From Bog-793 sp963803025 (GTDB taxonomy: Bacteria; Actinomycetota; Acidimicrobiia; Acidimicrobiales; Bog-793): a stretch of DNA of 64,000 bases. The notes under the pieces are model-generated. The model saw only the letters and a list, made by a program, of their open reading frames with translations, ran no database searches and had not been told where the DNA came from. The stretch's first letter is position 1. Every line of letters begins with the position of its first letter. Positions 27,839 through 36,657 of the stretch are shown piece after piece. The stretch lies in assembly GCA_963803025.1 (NCBI GenBank), contig CAWDKZ010000022.1, forward strand, positions 1 to 64,000. Direction: 5' to 3'. The position numbers and the translations under genes are program-made.

Positions 27839-30800
27839 GTGACGGTTGAGACCGGCCGAGGTCCCGCCGGCGCGGACGCTGAGCGGGCGCACTCGGATTC
27901 GCTCGGGATCAACGCCTGGCTCGTCGAGGAGATGTACCAGGCGTACCGGTCGAACCCGCTCTCGGTCGGGGACACCTGGCGCGACTTCTTCGCCGAATAC
28001 CGGGGCCGCATCCCACCAGACGTTCCCGCCGGCCCGGGCCGGGAGTCGTCCGGCGGCGTCGGTGGGGCGACGATCGACACGACGCTGCTCGCAACGAGCG
28101 CCCCGGCCGCCCCGGCGCCGCCCGCGGTGGGATCAGGCCCGGGACGCCGGTCGTCGCCGCCCTCCGGGGCACCCCCGCACGAGGACCCCGTCACGCTCCT
28201 GCGGGGCGCGCGCGGCCGGATCGCCGAGAACATGGTGGCGAGCCTCGCGGTGCCGACGGCGACGAGCGTGCGCCCGATCCCGGCGCAGGTGCTCGAGGCG
28301 AATCGCTCGCTCCTCAACAAGATGCTGCGGGAGGCGGCGGGTCCCAAGGTGAGCTTCACCCACCTCATCGGGTGGGCGGTCGTGCGTGCCGTCGGCGCGG
28401 TCCCGGCGCTGAACGCGAGCTACGTCGAAGACGCCGACGGGATGGGCACGCCCGGGGTCGTCCGCCGCCCGCACGTCGGTCTCGGCCTCGCCGTCGACCT
28501 CGAGCGTCCCGACGGGTCGCGCACGCTCGTCGTCCCGGTGATCAAGGACGCGGACACCTTGGACTTCGCCGGCTTCGTCGACGCCTACGAGGAGCTCGTC
28601 GGCCGGGCGCGGGCCGGCAAGCTCGTCGTCGAGGACTTCGCCGGCGGAACGGTGACGATCACGAACCCCGGCACGCTCGGCACGACCCAGTCGATGCCGC
28701 GGCTGATGCGCGGCCAGGGTGCCATCGTCGGCATCGGCGCTCTCGACTACCCGGTCGAGTTCCAGACCAGCCCGCCAGAGACCCTGCGCGCCCTCGGCAT
28801 CGGCAAGATCGTGACGCTGACGTCGACCTACGACCACCGGATCATCCAGGGGGCGGAGTCCGGCCTGTTCCTGAAGCGCGTCCGCGAACTCCTCGTCGGC
28901 GAGCACGACTTCTACGACGAGGTGTTCTCCTCCCTCGGGGTCGCGGGCGAACCGCTCCGTTGGCCGAAGGGCCGTCCGACGGCCGAACCAGACGGCGACG
29001 AGCTGAAAAAGGAGCTGATGGTCCGGTCGCTCATCAACATGTACCGGGTGCGCGGCCACCTCATCGCGCGGCTCGACCCGCTCGAGACCGAACCACGCCA
29101 GATGCGCGCCGACCTCGACCCCGAGCAGTACGGGGTCGGGCCGGACGATCTCGACCGCGCCTTCCACACCTTCGGCCTGCCGGGGGGCGAGATCCTCTCC
29201 CTGGCGGAGATCCTCGAGATCCTGCGCGACGCCTACTGCGACTCGGTCGGCGTGGAGTACATGCACATCCAGAGTCCAGAGGAGAAGCTCTGGATCCAGC
29301 ACCACGTCGAGGGGGTTTCCAAGGCGATGACGCCAGAGGTGAAGCGGCACATCCTCAGCCGGCTGAACGCCGCCGAGGCCTTCGAGACCTTCCTCCACCT
29401 GCGCTACGTGGGGCAGAAGCGATTCGGCCTCGAGGGCGCCGAGTCGGCGATCCCGTTCCTCGACGCCGTGCTCGACGCCGCAGCCCACGCCGGGATCGCC
29501 GAGGTCGTCCTCGGGATGGCGCACCGCGGACGGCTGAACGTGCTCGCCAACATCATCGGCAAGTCCTACGGCGAGATCTTCGGCGAATTCGAAGGGAATC
29601 TCGACCCCGAGACCGTGCAGGGGTCGGGCGACGTGAAGTACCACAAGGGCGCCGTGGGCCGCTGGCGCGGTCGCGACGGCACCTCGCTGCGCGTCTCGCT
29701 CGCGTCGAACCCTTCGCACCTCGAGGCAGTCGACCCCGTCGTCGAGGGGATCGTGCGCGCCAAGCAGGATCGGGAGCCCAATCCGAAGGCCTTCTCCGTC
29801 CTGCCGCTGCTCGTCCACGGCGACGCCGCGTTCGCTGGGCAGGGCGTCGTCGCCGAGACGCTCAACCTGTCGATGTTGAAGGGTTACCGCACCGGCGGGA
29901 CGGTCCACCTCGTCATCAACAACCAGCTCGGCTTCACGACACCCCCGACCGAGGCACGTTCGTCGGTGTACCCGACCGACGTCGCCAAGATGGTCCAGTC
30001 GCCGATCTTCCACGTGAACGGGGACGACCCCGAGGCGTGCGTGCGCGTCGCCCGACTCGCCCTCGCGTATCGCCAGACGTTCCACAAGGACGTCGTCGTC
30101 GACCTCGTCTGCTACCGGCGGCACGGCCACAACGAGGGCGACGACCCGAGCTACACCCAGCCGCTCATGTACCAGAAGATCGACGACCACCGTTCGGTGC
30201 GCACGCTGTACACCGAGGCGCTCGTCGCCCGCGGCGACATCACGGACGCCGAGGCCGAACAGGTCGGCGCCGATTTCCACGGCCGTCTGCAGTCGGCGCT
30301 CGACGAGACGCGTTCGGCGGCACCACCGCGAGTCGACCGGCTCCCCGAGCGGAAGGCGCCGCGAGTCGGCCGGCTCCCGCGCGCGACCGGCGTCGACGCG
30401 GCCCTGCTCGGAGCCGTCGTAAGACGCCTCGGGGTCATGCCGGCGGGATTCACCGTCCACCCGAAGCTCGCCCGCCAGCTCGACCAGCGCGGCGCCCTCT
30501 GGGGGGCGGGCGAGGTCGACTGGTCCCTCGCCGAGGCGCTCGCCTTCGCCAGCCTGTTGCTCGAAGGGACCGAGGTTCGTGTCACGGGCCAGGACACGCG
30601 GCGGGGCACGTTCTCCCAGCGCCACGCCGTCCTCGTCGACTACCTGACCGGCGCCGAGTTCACGCCCCTGGACTCGCTCGGCGAGTCGGTCGGCGGTGAC
30701 CCGCCGCTTCCCGGCGGCGGGAGCGGGAGCTTCTTCATCCGGGACTCGTTGCTCTCGGAGTACGCGGTGCTCGGTTTCGAGTACGGCTACTCGGTCGAGG

Positions 30801-31615
30801 CGGCCGACGCGTTCGTCGCCTGGGAGGCGCAGTTCGGCGACTTCGCCAACGGCGCGCAGGTGGTGATCGACAACTTCATCGTCGCGGCGGAGGAGAAGTG
30901 GGGCCAGTCCTCCGGCATCGTGCTCCTGCTGCCCCACGGCTACGAGGGCCAGGGCCCCGAGCACTCCTCCGCCCGCCTCGAGCGGTTCCTTACGCTCGCC
31001 GCTAGCCAGAACATCACGGTCGCCCAGCCGACGACGGCCGCGCAGTACTTCCATCTCCTGCGCGCCCAGGCGAAACGCCTGGTGCGACGGCCGCTCGTCG
31101 TGATGACGCCGAAGTCGCTGCTGCGGGCGCGGTTTTCGCGCTCGCCGATCGCGGCGCTGACCGCGGGCAGCTTCACCGAGGTGCTCGACGACCCGGCGCG
31201 GGGAGCCTCGCTCGAGCCGCACATGGTGAGCCGGGTCGTCTGCTGTTCGGGCGAGATCGCCCGAGACGCGCTGGCGCGGCGCGACGCGCTCGTCGCTGCC
31301 GGGGTGACGGACCCGCTCAGCGCGGTGATCCGCCTCGAGCAGCTCTACCCCTGGCCGGAGGCGCAGCTCGTCGACGTGCTCGACCGCTATCCGGCCGCGG
31401 TCGAACTCGTCTGGTTGCAGGACGAGCCGGAGAACATGGGCGCGTGGAACTTCGTCCACGGACGGATCCACCGGCTGTTCCGCGACCGTTACCGTCTGCG
31501 CCACGTCAGCCGACCGCCGTCGGGGAGCCCCGCGACGGGGTCGCACGCCATCCACGAGCTCGAACGGCAGAGCCTGCTCGACGCGGCCGTCGGCGGGCTG
31601 CCGGGCGCATCCTGA
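27839..31615 (+). CDS. kgd: Multifunctional 2-oxoglutarate decarboxylase/dehydrogenase E1-E2 (Kgd)
   Basis: Actinobacterial fusion enzyme of the TCA cycle: ThDP-dependent 2-oxoglutarate decarboxylase with a dihydrolipoyl succinyltransferase domain. Residues 20-55 are the short E1 N-terminal helix (NAWLVEEMYQAYRSNPLSV). After an Ala/Pro/Gly-rich linker, residues about 115-350 are the E2 catalytic domain, with the active-site stretch YDHRIIQGAESGLFL and no lipoyl domain, as in mycobacterial Kgd. The rest is E1, with HRGRLNVLANI, GDAAFAGQGVVAETLNLS, the ThDP motif HLVINNQLGFTT and LLPHGYEGQGPEHSSAR. Length is 1258 residues, close to mycobacterial Kgd. GTG 27839 is chosen over ATG 27830 because of the TAACAT element. 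Confidence 0.95.
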   Translation: MTVETGRGPAGADAERAHSDSLGINAWLVEEMYQAYRSNPLSVGDTWRDFFAEYRGRIPPDVPAGPGRESSGGVGGATIDTTLLATSAPAAPAPPAVGSGPGRRSSPPSGAPPHEDPVTLLRGARGRIAENMVASLAVPTATSVRPIPAQVLEANRSLLNKMLREAAGPKVSFTHLIGWAVVRAVGAVPALNASYVEDADGMGTPGVVRRPHVGLGLAVDLERPDGSRTLVVPVIKDADTLDFAGFVDAYEELVGRARAGKLVVEDFAGGTVTITNPGTLGTTQSMPRLMRGQGAIVGIGALDYPVEFQTSPPETLRALGIGKIVTLTSTYDHRIIQGAESGLFLKRVRELLVGEHDFYDEVFSSLGVAGEPLRWPKGRPTAEPDGDELKKELMVRSLINMYRVRGHLIARLDPLETEPRQMRADLDPEQYGVGPDDLDRAFHTFGLPGGEILSLAEILEILRDAYCDSVGVEYMHIQSPEEKLWIQHHVEGVSKAMTPEVKRHILSRLNAAEAFETFLHLRYVGQKRFGLEGAESAIPFLDAVLDAAAHAGIAEVVLGMAHRGRLNVLANIIGKSYGEIFGEFEGNLDPETVQGSGDVKYHKGAVGRWRGRDGTSLRVSLASNPSHLEAVDPVVEGIVRAKQDREPNPKAFSVLPLLVHGDAAFAGQGVVAETLNLSMLKGYRTGGTVHLVINNQLGFTTPPTEARSSVYPTDVAKMVQSPIFHVNGDDPEACVRVARLALAYRQTFHKDVVVDLVCYRRHGHNEGDDPSYTQPLMYQKIDDHRSVRTLYTEALVARGDITDAEAEQVGADFHGRLQSALDETRSAAPPRVDRLPERKAPRVGRLPRATGVDAALLGAVVRRLGVMPAGFTVHPKLARQLDQRGALWGAGEVDWSLAEALAFASLLLEGTEVRVTGQDTRRGTFSQRHAVLVDYLTGAEFTPLDSLGESVGGDPPLPGGGSGSFFIRDSLLSEYAVLGFEYGYSVEAADAFVAWEAQFGDFANGAQVVIDNFIVAAEEKWGQSSGIVLLLPHGYEGQGPEHSSARLERFLTLAASQNITVAQPTTAAQYFHLLRAQAKRLVRRPLVVMTPKSLLRARFSRSPIAALTAGSFTEVLDDPARGASLEPHMVSRVVCCSGEIARDALARRDALVAAGVTDPLSAVIRLEQLYPWPEAQLVDVLDRYPAAVELVWLQDEPENMGAWNFVHGRIHRLFRDRYRLRHVSRPPSGSPATGSHAIHELERQSLLDAAVGGLPGAS

Positions 31616-31692
31616 CGACCCGCCCGGCACCCGGCGCGGTCGCACCGACGGGGCTGCGCGCCGGTGCGGTCGCGTCGTGGTTGACTGGCGAC

Positions 31693-32931
31693 GTGGATTC
31701 CCGCCACGTCGTCGTCGACGGCTCGAATCTCGCGACCGAGGGGCGGACAACGCCGAGTCTCGCCCAGCTCGAGGAGGCGGTCGCCGAGATGCGGCGCGAG
31801 CTCGGCGAGGCGGAGGTGACGGTCGTCGTCGACGCGTCGTTCGCACATCGGATCGAGGAAGCCGAACGCCCGCGCTTCGAGGAGCTCGCCCGGCGCGGCG
31901 AGCTCGTCTCGCCGCCGGCGGGCGCCGTCGGCCGGGGTGACGCCTTCCTGCTGCGCATCGCCGAGAAGGTGAACGGTGTCGTGCTCTCGAACGACTCGTT
32001 CCAGGAGTTCCATGGCGAGCACCCGTGGCTGTTCGCGCAGGGCCGGCTTCTCGGCGCGACGAAGGTGCCCGGCGTGGGCTGGATCTTCGTTGCCCGCAAC
32101 CCCGTGCGTGGCCCGCGCAGCCAGGTCGCGGTGCGGGAGGCGGCGCGGGCGAAGAAGCAGGTCGCCAAGGCAATCGCCGTGGCGACGAAAGAGGTTGTCA
32201 AGCCGGCGCCGCTACCCCGCGCCGGGGCGAAGGCGCCACCGGCGGGCAAGGCCGCCGCGCCCCGAGCCGTGAACGATCCGATGACCTTCATCTCGTTCAT
32301 CGCCGAGCACCCGCTCGGTGGCGAGATCGAAGCCGAGGTCGAGACGTTCTCCTCCCACGGCGCCGTCGTCCACTCCGGCGGGCTGCGCGCCTACGTGCCC
32401 CTCTCGGGGCTCGGCGAGCCGGCGCCGCGCAGCGCGCGCGCCGTCCTCCACAAAGGGGAGACACGCCGCTTCGTCGTCACCGCGCTCGACCCGTATCGGC
32501 GCGGGGTCGAGCTCGCGCTCCCCGGCGTGGGCGTCGTGTCGGGACATCCGAGCGAAGAGACCGTTGCCGCGGTCGTGAAGATGGCGAGGACCGGCGCCGC
32601 CAAGTCCGCCGTGCCGACTCGTGCGGCGGCGACCCGCCGCGCCGCCAAGACCCCCGCAGACAAGGCCACGAAGAAGGCGCCTCCCCGGTCGCCGGCACCG
32701 CGCCCGGCCCGGGGCCGGGCCGCGGTGACGAGCCCGGCGCCGGTGAAGGCGCCACGGCCCGCACCACCGAAGATGGCGGCGGCGCTCCCGGTTGTCGCGA
32801 CGGGACCGCGGCGCTCCCCCCGGGCGAGGAGACGCGTCGCCGCACCGCCTCCGGACGGGCGCGGTGCCGCGAGGCCGCGAAAGCTCGACGCCGACCAGGC
32901 CGCGGCGCCGCCACGGAAGAGGACCCGTTGA
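31693..32931 (+). CDS. NYN/Zc3h12a-like ribonuclease with S1-like domain and basic tail
   Basis: Putative RNA-processing protein of 412 residues in three parts. Residues 1-150 look like a NYN/PIN-fold nuclease: VVVDGSNLATEGR at the N-terminus gives the first Asp, VVVDASF the second, and GRGDAFLLRIAEKVNGVVLSNDSF supplies the remaining acidic cluster. Residues about 195-300 (MTFISFIAEHPLGGEIEAEV, LRAYVPLSGLG) resemble an S1-type RNA-binding fold. The last 110 residues are Ala/Pro/Lys/Arg-rich, like histone H1 tails. GTG 31693 is the first start that keeps the N-terminal strand whole. No experimental function is known to me. Confidence 0.7.
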   Translation: MDSRHVVVDGSNLATEGRTTPSLAQLEEAVAEMRRELGEAEVTVVVDASFAHRIEEAERPRFEELARRGELVSPPAGAVGRGDAFLLRIAEKVNGVVLSNDSFQEFHGEHPWLFAQGRLLGATKVPGVGWIFVARNPVRGPRSQVAVREAARAKKQVAKAIAVATKEVVKPAPLPRAGAKAPPAGKAAAPRAVNDPMTFISFIAEHPLGGEIEAEVETFSSHGAVVHSGGLRAYVPLSGLGEPAPRSARAVLHKGETRRFVVTALDPYRRGVELALPGVGVVSGHPSEETVAAVVKMARTGAAKSAVPTRAAATRRAAKTPADKATKKAPPRSPAPRPARGRAAVTSPAPVKAPRPAPPKMAAALPVVATGPRRSPRARRRVAAPPPDGRGAARPRKLDADQAAAPPRKRTR

Positions 32932-32965
32932 TGGCGCGCCCACCGGCGCGAGGTCCGGAGTGTCG

Positions 32966-33388
32966 ATGACCTGGCGGGTCGAGGAGCTGCTCCCGCACCG
33001 CGCGCCGTTTCTTTTCGTGTCGGCGATCGACGAGTTGGTGCCCGGAGCGCGCGCCAAGGGACGCTGGGTGCTCCGCGGTGACGAGCCCTTCTTCGCCGGG
33101 CATTTTCCGGGACGTCCGACGGTGCCGGGCGTGTTGCTCGTTGAATCGCTCGCGCAGCTCGGCGCGGCGGCGGTGCTCGCCGACGCTCGGTTCGCCGGCA
33201 GGTTGCCTCTGTTCGGCGGCATCGACAAGGCCCGCTTCCGCCGTCAGGTGGTGCCCGGTGACGTGTTGGACCTCGAGGTGACGCTCGGGCGGCTTTCGGC
33301 CCGGGCTGGCACCGGACAGGGTGTCGCGTCGGTCGGGGGCCAGCTCGCCTGCGCGACCGGGCTGTTCTTCGTGTTCGCCGAGACGTGA
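32966..33388 (+). CDS. FabZ-like 3-hydroxyacyl-ACP dehydratase
   Basis: Hot-dog-fold protein of 140 residues. LLPHRAPFLFVSAIDEL near the N-terminus and FFAGHFPGRPTVPGVLLVESLAQLGA (catalytic His in GHFPGRP and the Glu of ESLAQ) are the FabZ active site, so it should dehydrate 3-hydroxyacyl-ACP in fatty acid synthesis. ATG 32966 has GGAG 5 nt upstream. The gene lies between the NYN protein and exonuclease III, not in a fab cluster, so an accessory lipid role is possible. Confidence 0.85.
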   Translation: MTWRVEELLPHRAPFLFVSAIDELVPGARAKGRWVLRGDEPFFAGHFPGRPTVPGVLLVESLAQLGAAAVLADARFAGRLPLFGGIDKARFRRQVVPGDVLDLEVTLGRLSARAGTGQGVASVGGQLACATGLFFVFAET

Positions 33389-33396
33389 GACCCGCG

Positions 33397-34227
33397 ATGC
33401 GCCTCGTCACCTGGAACGTGAACTCGCTGAAGGCCCGCTTGCCCCGCGTCGAGGCATGGATCGGCAGCCACGCGCCCGACGTGCTGCTGCTCCAGGAGAC
33501 GAAGTGCACCGACGACGCCTTCCCCGCGGAGGCGTTTGCGCAGCTCGGCTACGAGTCCGCCCACCACGGCGACGGCCGGTGGAACGGTGTCGCGATCGTC
33601 TCGCGCGTCGGGCTCGCAGACGTTCGCATCGGGTTCCGCGAGCGATCCTCACCTATCTCGGACGAGTGCCGGATCCTGGCGGCCAACTGCGGTGGGGTGA
33701 GGTTTTGCTCGGTCTACGTGCCGAACGGCCGCGTCGTCGATTCCGAGTTCTACGCCGCCAAGCTGGAGTGGCTGGCGAACCTGCGCCACGAGCTCGACAC
33801 GACGTGTCTCCCGACCGAGGCCGTCGCGGTCGGCGGCGACTTCAACGTCGCGCCCGAGGACCGCGACGTCTGGGACATCACGCAGTTCGCAGGCTTGACC
33901 CACGTGACGCGAGCGGAACGCGACGCGCTGCGCGCCGTGATGGACTTCGGCCTCGAGGACGTCGTTCGCCGGCTGCACCCCGACGACGCGGGGCCCTTCT
34001 CGTGGTGGGACTACCGCGGTGGGGCCTTCCACAAGGGCAAGGGCATGCGGATCGACCTCGTGCTCGTCTCAGCCCCGCTCGCCGCCCGCGTTACCGCCGC
34101 CTTCGTCGACCGCGAGGCGCGCAAGGGTCAGGGGAGCGAGCTTCAGCCGTCAGACCACGCTCCCGTCGTCGTCGACGTGATGTCCGAGGGGAGGCGCGGA
34201 CAGGCGGTGGCCGAAGGGGAGGGGTGA
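33397..34227 (+). CDS. xthA: Exodeoxyribonuclease III / AP endonuclease
   Basis: Exonuclease III-type DNA repair enzyme of 276 residues in the endonuclease/exonuclease/phosphatase fold. It begins RLVTWNVNSLKARLPR, then LLLQETKC (catalytic Glu), SVYVPNG, GGDFNVAPEDRDVWD (Asp and Asn pair), FSWWDYRGGAFHKGKGMRIDLVL, and ends SDHAPVVVDV with the catalytic Asp-His. ATG 33397 is chosen; GTG 33385 overlapping the dehydratase stop is possible. With nfo at 16.2 kb this is a second AP endonuclease class in the window. Confidence 0.93.
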   Translation: MRLVTWNVNSLKARLPRVEAWIGSHAPDVLLLQETKCTDDAFPAEAFAQLGYESAHHGDGRWNGVAIVSRVGLADVRIGFRERSSPISDECRILAANCGGVRFCSVYVPNGRVVDSEFYAAKLEWLANLRHELDTTCLPTEAVAVGGDFNVAPEDRDVWDITQFAGLTHVTRAERDALRAVMDFGLEDVVRRLHPDDAGPFSWWDYRGGAFHKGKGMRIDLVLVSAPLAARVTAAFVDREARKGQGSELQPSDHAPVVVDVMSEGRRGQAVAEGEG

Positions 34228-34808
34228 CCTGCCGCGCGGGCCCGCGCCACTGCCGGCGGGCGCGTTGATCGTCCTGCGGCGCCACGTGCCCGGCGATCGG
34301 GGGGATGCCGGCCTCTTTCTTGATCGAGACAGCTCAGCGCCCAAGGGGCGTTCACTCAGATGGAGGGGCGCGCTCGTCTGATACCGGCCACCGGCATCTC
34401 ACGCCGGTGGGCACCCGGGGTGCCGAAGGTCGGCTGGTCCGACGAGGCGGCGCGCCATGATCGGTTCGGTCGGCGTCGCTGCTTCGCCCGCCCGGACTCG
34501 GGCGGGGAACGCCCGGTCCTCTGCTCCTGCCGCCGGGCGTGCCCGTCGAGTCGGCGCTCAGGGTCACGACGGGCATCCCGTGAGGCGCGCCCGGAGCAGC
34601 TCCGAGGGATCGACTCGCTCTGCCCGGGCTGGCCGCGAGCAGCAACCCCGGAGGCCGGCCGGCTCACGCCACCGACCCACTGCGGTCCAACCCGGGCGCG
34701 GTGCCGCGACTCCCCGTGGCCGGGCCGCGCTCTCCGCTTTGGCGCGCGATCCGCCACGCGCCTTCACGATCGCCGTTCTGCGGCCCTGGGCGACCGAGTC
34801 GCACCCGG
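34228..34808. other. Convergent intergenic region, no gene seen
   Basis: About 580 bases between the converging xthA and psp genes. A short frame after the xthA stop (GALIVLRRHVPGD) is suggestive but ends after about 50 codons without a domain. No RNA gene or clear terminator was found. Confidence 0.45.
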
Positions 34809-35399
34809 TCAGTGGACGGGGACGCCCCAGATCGGGAACCAGCGGGTGAGGTCCGGCTCGATGGTGAGGTCCTCGGCGAGCTCGTTTTTCAACCGGAGCT
34901 CGACCTCGTTGTCCCTCGTCTCGGCGGCCGCCGGTACGAAGGGGTAGAACGTCCCGCGCTTGTAGAGGTAGACGAGGTAGATCGAGGCCGCCGGTCGGGG
35001 CGCGCCCGCCTGGGGCGTCGGCGCGAAACCGAAGACCGAGCAGAGGAGCTGCGGCCCGTAGCCGTTCTCCTGGAGCGTGGTGTTCGTCATGTGGACCCGC
35101 GTGACGAGCGTCTGGAAGTCGTCCGCCGCGACGACGACCCAGCGGTAGCCGTACTTGTCGGACTCCTCGTGCACCTTCGCCCCGGCGTCGTCGCCGAGGT
35201 CGAGGAGCGCCGTGAACTCGGTCTCGGTGGAGGCGAAGGCCTGTCCCTCGGCGGGCTTGAAGCACACCCCCGCCTGCCCCGTCGGCTGGATCCCCTCGGA
35301 CGCCTCCAGGGTGATCTGCGCCCCGGGCAGCCCGAAGAGCTTGTCGAGGTTGGCCTGGGCCGGTTTCGTCCGGCCGAGCAACGCGTCGAGGAATCCCAT
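34809..35399 (-). CDS. pspAB: PspA-associated protein PspAB
   Basis: Soluble protein of 196 residues matching the actinobacterial PspAB family. It opens MGFLDALLGRTKPAQANLDKLF and has a conserved YGYRWVVV and a middle stretch VHMTNTTLQENGYG. The last part reads YLVYLYKRGTFYPFVP and DLTRWFPIWG. Its biochemical role is unknown; members occur almost only beside PspA and HtpX, as here, which is the main reason for the name. It is the last gene of the pspA operon, 25 nt after htpX. Confidence 0.85.
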   Translation of the reverse strand: MGFLDALLGRTKPAQANLDKLFGLPGAQITLEASEGIQPTGQAGVCFKPAEGQAFASTETEFTALLDLGDDAGAKVHEESDKYGYRWVVVAADDFQTLVTRVHMTNTTLQENGYGPQLLCSVFGFAPTPQAGAPRPAASIYLVYLYKRGTFYPFVPAAAETRDNEVELRLKNELAEDLTIEPDLTRWFPIWGVPVH

Positions 35400-35424
35400 C
35401 GCCCCGGCTCCGCTGCGGTCGCTC

Positions 35425-36357
35425 TTAGGCGGGGTTCCGACGCATCTCGGCGTCGAGCTTGGCGAGCTGGTCGAGGCGCTTCTGCAGCGGCGGGTGGGTG
35501 GAGAAGAGCGAGGACAGGCTCATGCCGGGGGCGAGCGCCGGGGCGAAGTAGAAGGCGTTGAAGTGCTCCGCGGCGCGCAGGTCGCGCGACGGGATGCGTG
35601 ACATCTCACCGCTCACCTTGACGAGCGCCTGGGCGAGCAGGGCAGGCTGACCGATGAGGATCGCGCCGCTCCGATCGGCCGCGAGCTCGCGGTAGCGCGA
35701 GAGCGCCCGGATGAGCACGAAGCTGATCGCGTAAAAGATCGCCGAGACGAGGATCATCCCGAGCTCGAAGAGCGCGACCTGGCCACCGCCGCCACCGCCC
35801 CTGCCCCGGTTGCCCCCGCCGCCGAAGAGGCCCATGAACATGAACATCCTGGTCATGAGCCCGGCGAGGATCCCGAGGAAGCTCGCGATCGTCATCACGG
35901 CGACGTCGCGGTGGGCGACGTGGGAGAGCTCGTGGGCGAGCACCGCCTCGACCTCGGGCTCGTTCAGCCGGCGGAGGAGCCCGGTCGTCACGCAGACGAC
36001 GGCGTGCTTCTGGTCGCGCCCGGTGGCGAACGCGTTCGGGATGTCGGTCGGCGCGAGCGCGACGAGCGGCTTGGGCATGTCCGCCATCGCGACGAGCCGA
36101 TCGATGACGGCGTGGAGCTGGGGCTGCTGCTCGCGGCTCACGATCCGCCCGCCCATCGAGTACAGGGCGATCTTGTCGGAGAAGTAGTACTGGACGAACA
36201 GGATCCCGAAACCGATGACGAGGATGACGCCGAGGTTGATCTTGGCGAGCACGAGCGCCGTGATGAACACGGCGTAGAGCAGTCCGAGGAGGAACACCGT
36301 CAGCAGCATGTGGCCCGTGAGGCCACGGTCGGCCGGGTAACGAGAGCGGGTTGCCAT
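35425..36357 (-). CDS. htpX: Membrane zinc metalloprotease HtpX
   Basis: M48-family membrane protease of 310 residues that degrades damaged membrane proteins. Two membrane helices lie near the N-terminus (about 17-37 and 42-60). The zinc site is HELSH (H142, E143, H146) with the third ligand Glu in RYRELAADRSG (E224); two more hydrophobic segments lie between. A Gly/Arg-rich loop around residues 179-192 interrupts this region and looks like low-complexity expansion. It sits between pspAA and pspAB in an envelope-stress operon. Confidence 0.95.
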   Translation of the reverse strand: MATRSRYPADRGLTGHMLLTVFLLGLLYAVFITALVLAKINLGVILVIGFGILFVQYYFSDKIALYSMGGRIVSREQQPQLHAVIDRLVAMADMPKPLVALAPTDIPNAFATGRDQKHAVVCVTTGLLRRLNEPEVEAVLAHELSHVAHRDVAVMTIASFLGILAGLMTRMFMFMGLFGGGGNRGRGGGGGGQVALFELGMILVSAIFYAISFVLIRALSRYRELAADRSGAILIGQPALLAQALVKVSGEMSRIPSRDLRAAEHFNAFYFAPALAPGMSLSSLFSTHPPLQKRLDQLAKLDAEMRRNPA

Positions 36358-36366
36358 TTCCGGCGT

Positions 36367-36657
36367 TCAGCCCTTCTTCCTCTTGACCTTGATCGTCTCG
36401 GACGACAGCAACTCCTGCACCTCGGCGAGCGTCGATGCCGCGGCAGGCAGCGCGAGGTCCGAGGGTGTGATGACGCTCGGGTCGAGCCTCTTGCCCGAGT
36501 TGTGCACCGTCTTCAGGAGCGCGGCGAGCGCCTTGACGAACGCGGCTTCGTCGCTCTTGTCGAGTGCCTTTCCGAGCTTCGCGTCGAGGTCGTTGAGCTT
36601 CTTCGCGGTCGGCTTGTCGACCTTGTACTGGCCGTCTTCGAGGATGCGGACGATCAT
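36367..36657 (-). CDS. pspAA: PspA-associated protein PspAA
   Basis: Small soluble protein of 96 residues that fits the actinobacterial PspAA family: an N-terminal strand MIVRILEDGQYKVD, a helical middle (LNDLDAKLGKALDKSDEAAF) and a C-terminal lysine-rich end. In this family the N-terminal part is predicted to bind a partner of the PspA system. Its ATG overlaps the pspA stop by 4 bases, so the two are translationally coupled. Confidence 0.85.
   Translation of the reverse strand: MIVRILEDGQYKVDKPTAKKLNDLDAKLGKALDKSDEAAFVKALAALLKTVHNSGKRLDPSVITPSDLALPAAASTLAEVQELLSSETIKVKRKKG

Noticed and set aside
28133..32173. A 1346-codon open frame on the minus strand
   Set aside because: It is opposite kgd and has the same shadow composition with no recognisable motif.
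34228..34400. A short Nudix-like beginning (GALIVLRRHVPGD) after xthA
   Set aside because: The frame stops after about 50 codons and contains no Nudix box.
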